A stretch of 64,000 bases of DNA from Anaerotruncus rubiinfantis (GCF_900078395.1 NZ_FKLA01000009.1:2114083-2178082); one strand, 5' to 3'. Numbered from the stretch's first letter, positions 27,489-36,736 are shown. Numbers and translations are program-made. Notes: a model not told the origin generated them from the letters alone.

Positions 27489-28163
27489 TTGGCATCTACC
27501 CATGTAAATCCAACGCGTATGGAGCTGACCCGCCTCAAAAAGAAGCTGTCTACCGCTCGCCGCGGCCACAAGCTGCTCAAGGATAAGCGCGACGAATTGA
27601 TGCGGCAGTTTTTGGATCTCGTCCGGGAAAATAAAGCGCTGCGCGAAAAGGTTGAGGCAGGTATTGCCGCCGCAAATAAAAACTTCGTGCTTGCGCGCGC
27701 GGGGATGGACGACGAGGTGCTCAACGTTGCCCTGATGGCTCCGATGCAGGAGGTCTTTTTGGAGGCTTCCCAAAAGAACGTCATGAGCGTTGAGATCCCC
27801 GTGTTCGAATATAAGACCCGCTCCTCCGACGCGAACAACATCTATTCCTACGGTTTTGCGTTCACCTCCTCCGATCTGGACGACGCGGTCAAATCCTTGG
27901 CCGATGTCCTGCCCGACATGCTGCGGCTGGCCGAATGCGAAAAATCCTGTCAGCTGATGGCGGCTGAGATCGAAAAGACCCGCCGTCGCGTCAACGCGCT
28001 CGAGCATGTTATGATCCCGGAGACACAGGAGAACATCAAGTACATCACGATGAAGCTGGATGAGAACGAGCGTTCCACTCAGATCCGCCTGATGAAGGTC
28101 AAGGACATGATGCTACAGGAAGCGCACCACTACAAGGAGCGCGAACAAGGCTGGTCCGAATAG
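27489..28163 (+). CDS. ntpD: V/A-type ATPase subunit D (central shaft)
   Basis: 224 residues, long antiparallel coiled coil: NPTRMELTRLKKKLSTARRGHKLLKDKRD at the start is the D-subunit signature (landmarks NPTRMEL and GHKLLKDKRDEL), and a C-terminal helix with RRRVNALEHVMIP, again conserved. It turns inside the A3B3 head. TTG start with GGGGTG 10 bases upstream. Last gene of the operon, ending at a strong terminator. Confidence 0.95.
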   Translation: MASTHVNPTRMELTRLKKKLSTARRGHKLLKDKRDELMRQFLDLVRENKALREKVEAGIAAANKNFVLARAGMDDEVLNVALMAPMQEVFLEASQKNVMSVEIPVFEYKTRSSDANNIYSYGFAFTSSDLDDAVKSLADVLPDMLRLAECEKSCQLMAAEIEKTRRRVNALEHVMIPETQENIKYITMKLDENERSTQIRLMKVKDMMLQEAHHYKEREQGWSE

Positions 28164-28180
28164 AATCCATACCACTGTTG

Positions 28181-28207
28181 GGGCCGCCCGTCGGGCGGCC
28201 CTTTTTT
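28181..28207 (+). terminator. Terminator of the V-ATPase operon
   Basis: 9-base GC-only arms GGGCCGCCC / GGGCGGCCC around a 3-base loop, followed by seven Ts. Confidence 0.92.
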
Positions 28208-28238
28208 TGCGCATTCTCGGTTTGTTCACAATTTATAC

Positions 28239-28267
28239 TTGATTTTTTGGCAGGAATCGGGTATATT
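28239..28267 (+). promoter_or_regulatory. Promoter of htpG
   Basis: TTGATT, 17 bases, TATATT, directly upstream of the CIRCE element. Confidence 0.75.
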
Positions 28268-28271
28268 TAAG

Positions 28272-28298
28272 TTAGCACTCGATATATTTGAGTGCTAA
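28272..28298. promoter_or_regulatory. CIRCE operator (HrcA binding site)
   Basis: TTAGCACTC, 9-base spacer, GAGTGCTAA: a perfect match to the CIRCE inverted repeat, placed at the expected transcription start of htpG. Confidence 0.96.
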
Positions 28299-28344
28299 CT
28301 TCTTGTTTGTCATTATTTCAGATTGAAAGGGATGCTTGTTCATC

Positions 28345-30252
28345 ATGAGAACCAAACAGTTCAAGGCCGAATCGAAGCGTTTGCTCGACCTGATGATCAA
28401 CTCGATTTACACCCACAAGGAGATTTTCCTGCGGGAGCTGATCTCCAACGCCAGCGACGCGATCGACAAGCTCTATTACCATTCGCTTTCGGACGGTGCG
28501 ACCGGTCTTTCCCGCGGAGATTTCGCAATCAGCCTTGCGGTCGACAAGGACGCACGCACGCTGACCATCACCGACAACGGCTGCGGCATGACCAAAGACG
28601 AGCTCGAGCAGAACCTCGGCACCATCGCCAAGAGCGGTTCGCTCGCCTTTAAGCAGGAGAATGAACAGAAGGAGGATGTCGACATCATCGGACAGTTCGG
28701 CGTCGGTTTCTATTCCGCTTTCATGGTTTCGGACGATGTGACGGTCGAAAGCCGCGCCTTCGGTTCGGAGGAAGCCTGGAAATGGGAAAGCCACGGGGTC
28801 GAGGGCTACACGATTGAGGAATGCGCAAAACCGGACCATGGCACCGTGATCACCCTGCACATCAAACCAAACTCCGAAGAGGAAAACTACGACGAGTTTC
28901 TCGACAGCCACCGGATCTCCGCTCTGGTGAAAAAATATTCCGACTACATCCGCTACCCCATCAAAATGGATATGGAAGCTTCCCGTCTCAAGGAGGGCTG
29001 CCCTGAGGAAAAGCCGGAATATGAGACCTATACGGTCAATGAAACGCTCAACAGCATGGTTCCCATCTGGAAAAAGCAAAAATCCGAGGTCACCGACGAG
29101 GATTACAACAATTTCTACAAAGAGAAATTCTTCGACTACCAGGACCCGCTGCGCGTCATCCACTCGAGCACCGAAGGCTCCGCCACCTACAACGCCCTGC
29201 TGTTTATTCCGGCGCGCGCGCCGTTTAATTACTACAGCCGCGATTATGAAAAGGGGCTGCAGCTCTACGCTTCCGGCGTCCTGATCATGGACAAATGCGC
29301 CGACTTGCTTCCCGACTGCTTTAGCTTTGTCAAAGGCCTGGTCGATTCGCAGGACCTTTCGCTCAACATCTCCCGTGAGATGCTTCAGCACGACCGGCAG
29401 CTTAAACTCATCGCCGGGCGGCTCGAAAAGAAGATCCACTCCGAACTGCTCGCAATGCTTGAAAACGACCGTGACAAATACGAAGCGTTTTATAAAAACT
29501 TTGGCTTGCAGCTCAAATATGGCGTCTACAGCGATTACGGCGCAAAGAAGGAGCTTCTGCAGGATTTGTTGATGTTCTACTCCTCACAGGAGAAGAAGCC
29601 TGTCACCCTGCATGAATACGTCAGCCGGATGCCGGAGGATCAGAAATACATCTATTACGCCTGCGGTGAAACAATCGAAAAGATCGATCTTCTTCCGCAG
29701 ACCGAACGCATCCGCGACGCTGGACGCGAAATCCTCTATCTGACCGACGACATTGATGAGTTCGCGCTCAAGATGCTCTTCAAATTTGAGGACAAGGAGT
29801 TTCGTTCGGTTTCGGACAGCGACCTCGGCCTTGAAAACGAGGAGGAAAAGGAGGAGCTCAAGAAGCTTGGCGAAGAGAACAAGGGACTCCTTGACACGCT
29901 CTCTTCCGCGCTCTCCGGCAAGGTTGCGTCGGTGCGCCTGTCTGGAAAGCTCAAGAGCCACCCTGTCTGCATTTCAAGTGAAGGCGCGCTTTCGCTCGAG
30001 ATGGAAAAGGTGCTCAATTCAATGCCAAACAGCACCCCGGACAATGCTCCTGTCAAGGCGCAGCGGATTTTGGAGGTAAACGCCGCGCACCCGGTCTTTG
30101 CGGCACTACAGGCGCTTTCCAAAGACGGCAATGAAGAGAAACTCAAGCAGTATGCGGGGCTTCTTTATAATCAGGCGATGCTGATCGAAGGGATGCCGAT
30201 CGAGGACCCGGTCGCTTTTTCGAACGCCATCTGCGACCTGATGTCTCATTAA
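28345..30252 (+). CDS. htpG: HSP90-family molecular chaperone HtpG
   Basis: 635 residues, cytosolic ATP-dependent chaperone. GHKL ATPase motifs: [18 protein letters not shown] (about 25-42), [11 protein letters not shown] (about 77-87), GTIAKSGS and [13 protein letters not shown] (about 115-127). The middle domain carries LNISREMLQ with the catalytic Arg; the C-terminal dimer domain follows. I take ATG 28345, which gives the usual [17 protein letters not shown] start; a TTG nine bases upstream lies closer to AAAGGG and cannot be excluded. Heat-induced through CIRCE/HrcA, unlike Bacillus htpG, which is not under CIRCE. Confidence 0.97.
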   Translation: MRTKQFKAESKRLLDLMINSIYTHKEIFLRELISNASDAIDKLYYHSLSDGATGLSRGDFAISLAVDKDARTLTITDNGCGMTKDELEQNLGTIAKSGSLAFKQENEQKEDVDIIGQFGVGFYSAFMVSDDVTVESRAFGSEEAWKWESHGVEGYTIEECAKPDHGTVITLHIKPNSEEENYDEFLDSHRISALVKKYSDYIRYPIKMDMEASRLKEGCPEEKPEYETYTVNETLNSMVPIWKKQKSEVTDEDYNNFYKEKFFDYQDPLRVIHSSTEGSATYNALLFIPARAPFNYYSRDYEKGLQLYASGVLIMDKCADLLPDCFSFVKGLVDSQDLSLNISREMLQHDRQLKLIAGRLEKKIHSELLAMLENDRDKYEAFYKNFGLQLKYGVYSDYGAKKELLQDLLMFYSSQEKKPVTLHEYVSRMPEDQKYIYYACGETIEKIDLLPQTERIRDAGREILYLTDDIDEFALKMLFKFEDKEFRSVSDSDLGLENEEEKEELKKLGEENKGLLDTLSSALSGKVASVRLSGKLKSHPVCISSEGALSLEMEKVLNSMPNSTPDNAPVKAQRILEVNAAHPVFAALQALSKDGNEEKLKQYAGLLYNQAMLIEGMPIEDPVAFSNAICDLMSH

Positions 30253-30338
30253 GACTAAAAATTTTCCATCAATTGCGGATCGCCGGGGTTTAGCCCCGGC
30301 CCGCGCTTCCCAAAGCGTGGACGCTGTTATATTTGCTA

Positions 30339-30373
30339 AAAATGCAGGAGTGCACGCCGCGCCCCTGCATTTT
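30339..30373 (+). terminator. Probable terminator of htpG
   Basis: Ten-base arms AAAATGCAGG / CCTGCATTTT with a 15-base loop, followed by TTTCTTG. A GC-rich hairpin (30282-30300) stands between it and the stop codon. Confidence 0.65.
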
Positions 30374-30397
30374 CTTGTATAACATGTGAAAAACCCA

Positions 30398-30425
30398 TTG
30401 ACAAAAACTGTGCAAAGCATATAAT
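30398..30425 (+). promoter_or_regulatory. Consensus promoter of the MATE gene
   Basis: TTGACA, 16 bases, TATAAT. It excludes the earlier ATG at 30424, which lies inside the -10 box, and so fixes the start at 30463. Confidence 0.85.
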
Positions 30426-30462
30426 GCTTTATGAAATCATTATGCGGAATGGGAGCTTCTCT

Positions 30463-31809
30463 ATGGAAGATTTTAAAAAGATCAACTCGCGCGGCTATCT
30501 GGTCGGGCTGACCTGGCCGATCTTCGTCGAGCTGGTTTTACAGATGCTGGTCAGCAATGTCGACCAGATCATGGTGGCAAAGACCTCCGGCACAGCGGTC
30601 GCGGCCATCGGAAACGCCAATCTCATCACCAATCTGCTCATCATCTCCTTCTCAGTGATCTGTATGGCAGCCACCATTCTGATCACCCAATACCTCGGCG
30701 CGGGCAGCACCGAGCGGGTCGCGCAGACCTATACCGTCTCGATGCTCGTGAATGTGCTCTTTTCCCTGGTGATCGCGTTCTTTCTCATTGGGTTTCCCCG
30801 GCAGATCTTCGGGCTCATGGGCGTGCCGGAGGAGCTGATGCGCGAAGCCTGCGGCTACCTGCGGATCATCGGCTTCGGCATGCCGCTGCAGGCGATTCAC
30901 CTCACCTTCGTGGCTTTCTTCCGGGCGCACGGGCTCACCCGCCAGACGATGTTCATCTCGATCGTGATGAATCTTCTGAATATCCTTGGTAACTTCATTC
31001 TCATCAACGGCCTGGGCCCCATCCCAATGCTCGGCGTGGCGGGCGCGGCCGTCTCGAGCGACCTCTCCCGCCTGGTCGGCGTCATGGTCATCGCGTGGCT
31101 TTTCCGCCGTCAGATCCGCACGCCTATGTCGCTGCGGCACCTGCGGCCATTTCCGTGGGAGCATCTCTGGCGGCTGCTCAAAATCGGCATTCCGTCCGGC
31201 GGGGAAAGCGTCTCCTACAACCTCACCCAAATCGTCATCCAGACGATGTGCAACACGCTGCCCATCTACGTGATTACCGCCCGAGTCTACTCGAATATGT
31301 TCGCGACCCTCTCTTACCTCTATGTCAACTCGATCGCGCAGGCGACCCAAATCATCGTGGGCTACCTCATGGGCGCGCGCATGGCCGAGGAAACCGACAA
31401 GCGGGTCAATTCCACACTTCGTTGGTCGATGCTCGTTTCTTTTCTGGTCTCGCTGCTGTTGTGGGTTTTCTGCAAGCCGCTTTTTGGGCTCTTCACCAAC
31501 GATCCGCAGGTGCTCGACCTGTGCAAGACGATCATGGGGATCGAGATCCTGCTGGAGCTCGGCCGCGCTGGAAACATTGTGCTGTTTCGCGCATTGCAAA
31601 CCGCGGGCGACATCCGCTTCCCCATCTGCCTCAATGTCACGACTGTCTGGACCGTCGCGGTCGGCGGGGGCTATCTGCTCGGGATTGTTCTCGGATGGGG
31701 ACTGCCTGGCATCTGGATCGCGATGACCTGCGACGAGGTTTTCCGCGCTCTGGTTTCGTATCTGCGCTGGAGAAGCGGGAAATGGCGTTCCAAGCATCTG
31801 ATCGACTGA
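30463..31809 (+). CDS. MATE-family efflux transporter
   Basis: 448 residues with twelve membrane helices in two homologous halves. Opening ...LTWPIFVELVLQMLVSNVDQIMV with the VDQ motif is typical of the MatE domain, as is the second half start LLKIGIPSGGESVSY. MATE carriers export cationic drugs or metabolites in exchange for Na+ or H+. GGGAG lies 8 bases before the ATG at 30463. A strong promoter and own terminator make it a single-gene unit. Confidence 0.93.
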   Translation: MEDFKKINSRGYLVGLTWPIFVELVLQMLVSNVDQIMVAKTSGTAVAAIGNANLITNLLIISFSVICMAATILITQYLGAGSTERVAQTYTVSMLVNVLFSLVIAFFLIGFPRQIFGLMGVPEELMREACGYLRIIGFGMPLQAIHLTFVAFFRAHGLTRQTMFISIVMNLLNILGNFILINGLGPIPMLGVAGAAVSSDLSRLVGVMVIAWLFRRQIRTPMSLRHLRPFPWEHLWRLLKIGIPSGGESVSYNLTQIVIQTMCNTLPIYVITARVYSNMFATLSYLYVNSIAQATQIIVGYLMGARMAEETDKRVNSTLRWSMLVSFLVSLLLWVFCKPLFGLFTNDPQVLDLCKTIMGIEILLELGRAGNIVLFRALQTAGDIRFPICLNVTTVWTVAVGGGYLLGIVLGWGLPGIWIAMTCDEVFRALVSYLRWRSGKWRSKHLID

Positions 31810-31815
31810 GGTTCC

Positions 31816-31857
31816 AAAAGGCCGGCGCCATTCCATTGAGAATGGCGCCGGCCTTTT
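31816..31857. terminator. Bidirectional intrinsic terminator
   Basis: 18-base perfect arms (31816-31833, 31840-31857) with a 6-base loop, flanked by A and T runs, between convergent MATE and trkH genes. Confidence 0.92.
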
Positions 31858-31876
31858 TTCTTTTATGTAAGACGTC

Positions 31877-33319
31877 TCAGCGCTTCCAAGCGGATGGCAT
31901 GAACAACATCAGCATCGGGAAGATCTCCAGCCTTCCAATCAGCATATCCGCGCTGAGCACCAGCTTACTGAAATCTGAAAAAGCGTGATAATTCCCAACC
32001 GGGCCAACCATTCCCAGCCCTGGCCCCACATTGTTAAAGCAGGCCAGCACCGCGGTAACCGTCGTTTCGAAAGAGAAATTGTCCAGCGATACAAGGACGA
32101 CTGAAAGAATCGTGATGAGCGCGTAATAGGTCAAAAAGGTGAAAACACCGTTGACCACCTGATCGTCGACCACTTCCCCATCCATCCGCACCAGCCGCAC
32201 CAGCCGCGGCCGGAGCATCTTGCTGATACCGCATCCGGCTGCTTTGGAAAAGATCACCGCACGGGAAATCTTGATTCCGCAGCAAGTGGAGCCCGCCGAA
32301 GCTCCCAGCATCATCAGCACCACCAGAATCCACTTGGAAAGCTCGGGCCAATAATTATAATCCAGCGTTGCAAATCCGGTGCCTGTGATGACCGAAGCCA
32401 CCTGGAACGCGACATGATGAAGGGTATTCAACAGATTTCCGCCCTGATGATAGAGGACATTGGCGGAAATAATCATCGTTGCGCTGAGCAATACCAGCAG
32501 ATATACCCGGAATTCTTCATTGGCGAATGCTTTCGAGAATTGGCGCAGCAAAATAAGATGCAGCACGTAAAAATTAACCCCGAACAAAGCCATAAAAAAT
32601 GTCACCGTGCCCTGCAGGAACGGGCTGTATGAGATCATACTGTCGTTTTTAATGTGGAATCCGCCGGTGCCCGCCGTACTGAAAGCCGTCGTTACCGCAT
32701 CGAACACGGGCATGCCGCCCACCAGCAGCAGCACCATCAAAAGAAGGGTGAAAAAGATATAGATCCCATAAATTTTTTTAGCGCTCTCATGCATCCGCGG
32801 TAAAATTTTATGCGCGCGCGGGCCGGGGCCTTCCGCCCGCAGCAGATGCATCGAATGACCGGATCCCTTGGCCATCGGGAGAATCGCTAGCACAAAGATC
32901 AGCACCCCCACGCCGCCCAGCCAATGCGAAAAGCTTCTCCAGTACAGAATCCCCATTGGAAGCGATTCAATATCTTGGAGAATGCTGGCCCCAGTGGTGC
33001 TGAAACCACTGATCCCTTCAAAAATACAGTTGGCCAGCCCCGGAATGGCTCCGCTCAGATAAAACGGCAGCGAACCCAGCAGAGAAATTACAATCCACGC
33101 CAACCCAACCACCAAAAAGCCCTCCTGGGCATAAAAGGCCGTTTTTTGCGGTTTGCGCGCGGGCAGGCTGATTGCAAGCAAAAACACCACAGACCCAAAA
33201 AAAGCCCAGAAGGAGGCCTTTTCATGGTGCGCAAACGATATGGCCAACGCCGGCAGCATAAATGCGGCTTCCAGCCGCAGGATATTTCCAATCAGATAAT
33301 AAATCATCCGGAAGTTCAT
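31877..33319 (-). CDS. trkH: TrkH-family potassium uptake protein
   Basis: 480 residues, about ten helices and four pore loops. Filter segments are visible: FSTTGASIL (about 106), FSTAGTGGF (about 216), ITGTGFATL (about 314) and NNVGPGLG (about 431), each with the filter Gly. The cytosolic partner TrkA is not adjacent and must be elsewhere. The loop after the third filter reads GASAGSTCCGIKISR where two Gly are usual in place of CC. GGGGGAAAA precedes the ATG; a TTGTTT / 17 / TAATAT promoter is upstream. Single gene. Confidence 0.93.
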   Translation of the reverse strand: MNFRMIYYLIGNILRLEAAFMLPALAISFAHHEKASFWAFFGSVVFLLAISLPARKPQKTAFYAQEGFLVVGLAWIVISLLGSLPFYLSGAIPGLANCIFEGISGFSTTGASILQDIESLPMGILYWRSFSHWLGGVGVLIFVLAILPMAKGSGHSMHLLRAEGPGPRAHKILPRMHESAKKIYGIYIFFTLLLMVLLLVGGMPVFDAVTTAFSTAGTGGFHIKNDSMISYSPFLQGTVTFFMALFGVNFYVLHLILLRQFSKAFANEEFRVYLLVLLSATMIISANVLYHQGGNLLNTLHHVAFQVASVITGTGFATLDYNYWPELSKWILVVLMMLGASAGSTCCGIKISRAVIFSKAAGCGISKMLRPRLVRLVRMDGEVVDDQVVNGVFTFLTYYALITILSVVLVSLDNFSFETTVTAVLACFNNVGPGLGMVGPVGNYHAFSDFSKLVLSADMLIGRLEIFPMLMLFMPSAWKR

Positions 33320-33375
33320 ACTTTGTTTTCCCCCATCGTCCTTTTCCCCCGATTCCCTAATGGAATCTTAACGAA

Positions 33376-33404
33376 ATATTAACACAAAGAGACGCCTAAA
33401 ACAA
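33376..33404 (-). promoter_or_regulatory. Promoter of trkH
   Basis: TTGTTT, 17 bases, TAATAT on the minus strand, giving an approximately 50-base leader. No ydaO-type c-di-AMP riboswitch is recognisable in or above it; bases 33405-33599 hold nothing I can assign. Confidence 0.6.
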
Positions 33405-33599
33405 GCCCTGAAATAAAGATGAAACAACAGCGTTTATGCTCACAGCTTATTAAGATTGTGCATAAAGATGCCATCAGCCCGGTTTAAAATGCGGGTTTTG
33501 GAGGGATCTGTATCCTCGCTTGCCGCATAGTTTTCTATTTTTGATAAGTACGGTTTAAATCACAATTGCCGGCTGCCGGCCGCTTTTCTTCATAACAAA

Positions 33600-33637
33600 A
33601 AAACAGTCTCCAAGGCGTTATCCTCAGAGACTGTTTT
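33600..33637 (-). terminator. Terminator of tRNA-Ser
   Basis: Arms AAAACAGTCTC and GAGACTGTTTT with a 16-base loop, followed by Ts on the minus strand; it begins at the CCA end of the tRNA. Confidence 0.75.
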
Positions 33638-33729
33638 GGCGGAGATGGAGAGATTCGAACTCTCGAGGAGCTTTTGACCCCTACACGATTTCCAGTCGTG
33701 CGCCCTCGACCAAGCTAGGCGACATCTCC
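33637..33729 (-). tRNA. tRNA-Ser (GGA)
   Basis: 93 bases with encoded CCA and the long variable arm of class II tRNAs. Acceptor GGAGATG pairs with CATCTCC, and the anticodon loop is CTGGAAA. Confidence 0.95.
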
Positions 33730-33761
33730 ATATTTTGTTGTCTGTTTCTTGACACCATGTT

Positions 33762-33790
33762 ATTATATAACACTGGAAGATAAAAATCAA
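33762..33790 (-). promoter_or_regulatory. Promoter of tRNA-Ser
   Basis: TTGATT, 17 bases, TATAAT on the minus strand, 33 bases before the tRNA. Confidence 0.85.
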
Positions 33791-33856
33791 GTCTTTTTTC
33801 AATTTTTTCTGCCAAAATATTCCCAGCGCTTCCATTGCCAAAACTCCCGGCAGGCT

Positions 33857-34054
33857 TTAGAACAGCCTGCCGGACGGCAGCTCCTGGACGAATTGACGCA
33901 TCTCCTGTTTGGATTGGATCTGATGCGTATGGTCAATAACCGCCTGCTTTTTCTGATCGGGAAGGGCTGCAAAATACTGCATCGCCTGCATATTCTCGAC
34001 CAGGGCCATTCCAAGCCCCATCGGCATCTGCGGACCGTTCACGTAATTTTCCAA
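33857..34054 (-). CDS. Small conserved clostridial protein of unknown function
   Basis: 65 residues: PMGLGMALVENMQAMQYFAAL then DQKKQAVIDHTHQIQSKQEMRQFVQEL. I recall this helical pattern (a Gly-Met-Ala-Leu turn, a helix with A..F..L, an acidic/basic helix, and a final .EM...V..L helix) as a common short protein of Clostridia with no known role. TTG start, with GAGGTGATT 5 bases upstream, which supports translation. No promoter could be pinned; a terminator-like hairpin (34107-34130) separates it from the gene upstream. Confidence 0.7.
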   Translation of the reverse strand: MENYVNGPQMPMGLGMALVENMQAMQYFAALPDQKKQAVIDHTHQIQSKQEMRQFVQELPSGRLF

Positions 34055-34106
34055 TGTAAATCACCTCACGGATAGTATGTAGAAAAACACGTTGATTATC
34101 CATGAA

Positions 34107-34130
34107 AAAAGCCCGCTGAAGCGGGCTTTT
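34107..34130 (-). terminator. Intrinsic terminator of the four-helix membrane protein gene
   Basis: 10-base arms AAAAGCCCGC / GCGGGCTTTT around TGAA, with T-rich tails on both strands. Confidence 0.85.
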
Positions 34131-34133
34131 GTT

Positions 34134-34526
34134 TTAAGAATGTTCTGAATTTACATGCACACGGACGTATTTGCTTTCCCGTATTGTCAGAATAACCAGG
34201 ACCGCGGCAACCAGGATATCCATCACGGTTCCGATGACCGCGAGCTCCAACATACTGACCTCGGCGCGGCTGAATACTTTCATATAGATCAAGTTGAAGA
34301 TAATTGAGCACAAGATCGTTCCATAATAGACAGCCAATTCTTTCTTGGTAACAGACTTGATAATATTTTTACAGATTAAAATGATACCGACCGCAACGGT
34401 CACTCCAGCTGACACATAAACGGCAACCGGAAGGCGTTCAAAATCTGTCGAAAACAAAAATGTCAGCGCCAGAAACTTTACGGCTGTTTCCAGCATCATC
34501 AGGTACAGCATTACCTTCTTTAGCAA
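34134..34526 (-). CDS. Unrecognised four-helix membrane protein
   Basis: 130 residues with four hydrophobic segments (about 8-28, 37-56, 70-88, 98-116), connected by short charged loops, and a polar C-terminal tail. I do not recognise the family. Start choice: of two nearby TTGs, the one at 34526 has GGAGGG at a 7-base distance, while the one at 34532 abuts it. It is transcribed as a single gene with a terminator right after the stop codon. Confidence 0.65.
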   Translation of the reverse strand: MLKKVMLYLMMLETAVKFLALTFLFSTDFERLPVAVYVSAGVTVAVGIILICKNIIKSVTKKELAVYYGTILCSIIFNLIYMKVFSRAEVSMLELAVIGTVMDILVAAVLVILTIRESKYVRVHVNSEHS

Positions 34527-34626
34527 ACACAACCCTCCAATCCATTCAAATCACACGTAAATCCGGATAATATACAGATTTTACGTAGAACTTAATTGTA
34601 TCGGATTTTCAGGATTCTGTCAAGTT

Positions 34627-35232
34627 TTACCCCTTTTGCGGCCTGTTTTCGCCGTCCACAAGGGCACCCATATTCTCAAAACTGCCCGTAAGCAGCGCCA
34701 CAATCCCTTTGTAAACCACCACTGGGTCCTCCAGAAAACGTTCCTGCACCTGTCCGCAGCACGCCTCATCAGGCAGCAGGATGGTCACGGAAAGCAGGTC
34801 GCTGCCCACATCGGTGATCGTCAGCGTCAAAAGATATCCGTCCTCCACTTTTTGGACAGCAGTTTTATTATGCGCCCGCCGTTCTTTCATGAGCAGATGA
34901 CGCTGCGCTGCCTGCACGGATTTCTCCCGCACACTCAGCGGGAGATTCTTTTCAAACATCTCCGCGGTGCGCACGCCCAGATTGGCGGCCTGATAGCATT
35001 TTTCCCCTTCCGCCGCGCAGACGATTTCAATATGTCCGCTTCGAACAAGTCCGGATGCGGCGCTGGCCACCTCAAAATAATTCCCGATTCCTTCCGCCAC
35101 AAAAACCTCAATCAAAGCGGAAACCGGCATCGGTTTCTCAAGCTTTTTCAGGATGTAACAGATCAGGATCTTTATTTCATAATCGGCTGTCAAACCGCCT
35201 GGTTCAACGCCCGCGCGAAACACGTCATACAT
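34627..35232 (-). CDS. DUF4364 family protein
   Basis: 201 residues. The N-terminal about 90 residues form a winged-helix-like unit (LTADYEIKILICYILKKLEKPMP at the start, then FEVASAASGLVRSGHIEI), and the C-terminal half is a beta-rich domain (VEDGYLLTLTITDVGSDLLSVTILLPD, described here by its ends VEDGY and LLPDE). This is the DUF4364 arrangement widespread in Clostridia; a transcription-regulator role is probable but unproven. ATG at 35232 with GGAGGTGGA upstream is preferred over 21 further open codons. Divergent from the VTT-domain gene. Confidence 0.85.
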   Translation of the reverse strand: MYDVFRAGVEPGGLTADYEIKILICYILKKLEKPMPVSALIEVFVAEGIGNYFEVASAASGLVRSGHIEIVCAAEGEKCYQAANLGVRTAEMFEKNLPLSVREKSVQAAQRHLLMKERRAHNKTAVQKVEDGYLLTLTITDVGSDLLSVTILLPDEACCGQVQERFLEDPVVVYKGIVALLTGSFENMGALVDGENRPQKG

Positions 35233-35379
35233 GCTTCCACCTCCATGCCAAACATTTACCAGTTCTATTCTACATGATTCCTGAAAAAAATGCAAAACCT
35301 AAAATATTCGCTCAAAACAGGCTCTATCCCGCCCAAAATATGCTATAGTATAAATGAAATCAGCAAAAGAGAGATGTAC

Positions 35380-36099
35380 ATGAAAGATCAATCCTCACAA
35401 AATAAAAAACAATTTTTTTTGCTCGGGCTGGCATTCGGTATCGGCTTCCTTTTGATCGGCGGCTGCACACTCCTGCTCATGCCCTGGTTCAGACAGCTAT
35501 CAGATCCGGCCGCGCAGCAGGCGCTTCAGGAATGGATCCATTCGCTTGGTATGGCCGGCTGGCTTTTTACGCTATGCATCCAGATACTGCAAATCATTGT
35601 CGCTTTTATCCCTGGCGAACCGGTCGAACTGCTTGCTGGTGTGCTCTATGGCACCTGGGGCGGGCTTGCCACCTGCCTGCTTGGCGTGCTGCTGGCCTCT
35701 TCCACCATCTTTTTTTCCGTGCGCAGATTCGGCTACAAGCTGATCCGCCGCCTTTTCGGAGAGGACAAGCTCAAAGAGTTTGATTTCCTGAGCAATACCG
35801 AAAAAGTCGAGGCTGTCACCTTTGTCCTGTTCCTCATACCCGGCACTCCAAAGGACATGCTCACCTATCTCGCCGGAGTCAGCCGGATCAAAGCCGCTGA
35901 TTTTCTATTCATCTCCACCTTCGCACGCATCCCTTCTATTATCACTTCCACCATGATGGGCGCAACAGTCAGCCGCGGCAACTGGAAGCTCGCACTGGTT
36001 GCCTTCCTGCTCACCGCTGCCATCGGTTTCTTCGGCATTTTTTATAAAAAGAAAATCATGGAATCCCTGCACCGCCACAGCAGAAAAAAAAGGGCCTGA
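35380..36099 (+). CDS. VTT-domain (TVP38/TMEM64, DedA-like) membrane protein
   Basis: 239 residues, five to six membrane segments. The SNARE-associated/VTT core is visible: IPGEPVELLAGVLYGTWGG (about 84-102), a following helix LLGVLLASSTIFFSVRRFGY, and FLIPGTPKDMLTYLAGVS (about 152-169), with the conserved Gly/Pro loop. Members are linked to lipid scrambling or proton-driven transport. ATG at 35380 has GAGAG upstream; an in-frame ATG at 35374 is possible. Single gene with a bidirectional terminator. Confidence 0.88.
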   Translation: MKDQSSQNKKQFFLLGLAFGIGFLLIGGCTLLLMPWFRQLSDPAAQQALQEWIHSLGMAGWLFTLCIQILQIIVAFIPGEPVELLAGVLYGTWGGLATCLLGVLLASSTIFFSVRRFGYKLIRRLFGEDKLKEFDFLSNTEKVEAVTFVLFLIPGTPKDMLTYLAGVSRIKAADFLFISTFARIPSIITSTMMGATVSRGNWKLALVAFLLTAAIGFFGIFYKKKIMESLHRHSRKKRA

Positions 36100-36117
36100 G
36101 CAAATCAGGCCCTTTTT
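36087..36117. terminator. Bidirectional intrinsic terminator
   Basis: 13-base arms around GCAAA with flanking A8 and T5 runs, between convergent genes. Confidence 0.9.
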
Positions 36118-36140
36118 ACGTTCATTCTGGGGTACATACT

Positions 36141-36701
36141 TTAGCGGATCAGATGAATCCGCAGGAGCAGCTGGGTACAATACATCGTAAAATATTCCGC
36201 CAGCTCACATCCATACCGTTCAAACAGAGCCTCTTTCCCATGTCCGCACAGCCGCGCGAACACCCGTCCGATGGCACAGGGATCGTCCGGAGCGGCACGG
36301 TCCGAAAGGATATACATTGAAAAGGCCGCCGAGTCAGTGATCCGCTCATAGACCTCTGGAAGCGCCGACTGCACCGTTTCATAAAACGAGGAAAGCGCCG
36401 ACTGCGCCACAATTGAATTGGGTGCCATGTCTTCGATGACCTTGTTTATAATATAGGCAAACATCACCTGCCGCTGCGCGATCGTCAGTTCGTCGTCATA
36501 TTCCCCGCAGCCAAACCAGACGATCCCCTTTTCTCCCGCGGTAATCTCGGCGGCGAAGTCCTGCCCGAGACATTTCGCCTTTTCCATATTCCCGTTGGCC
36601 TTCTCCCGCGCGAACGCGTTGGCCGCGCCTTCCCCGGTGTCAAACACTTCGGACGGGTCGTCCGGCACAATCTTCATATCACTGTCGTCAAATACCGGCA
36701 T
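36141..36701 (-). CDS. Unrecognised cytosolic protein
   Basis: 186 residues, mostly helical with many Asp, Glu and Ala, no membrane part and no signal. Landmarks are MPVFDDSDMKIVPDDPSEVFDT at the start, GIVWFGCGEYDDELT in the middle and a C-terminal helical bundle with ELAEYF. I do not recognise the family. GGAGGGAAA stands before the ATG at 36701; the frame is open further upstream into the TSCPD gene but has no ribosome site there. It lies last in a run with the PHP, malic enzyme and TSCPD genes (35-base gap), so co-expression with them is likely. Confidence 0.7.
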   Translation of the reverse strand: MPVFDDSDMKIVPDDPSEVFDTGEGAANAFAREKANGNMEKAKCLGQDFAAEITAGEKGIVWFGCGEYDDELTIAQRQVMFAYIINKVIEDMAPNSIVAQSALSSFYETVQSALPEVYERITDSAAFSMYILSDRAAPDDPCAIGRVFARLCGHGKEALFERYGCELAEYFTMYCTQLLLRIHLIR

Positions 36702-36736
36702 CGGTCTTTCCCTCCTTTCCGGCGGATATTCCCCAT

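Noticed and set aside
33421..33489. A 22-codon plus-strand frame starting ATG AAA CAA CAG
   Set aside because: No ribosome site at proper distance, no known peptide, and it lies in the trkH upstream region; too short to support.
33320..33600. Possible c-di-AMP (ydaO) riboswitch upstream of trkH
   Set aside because: The promoter found leaves only about 50 bases of leader and the conserved ydaO core words are absent.
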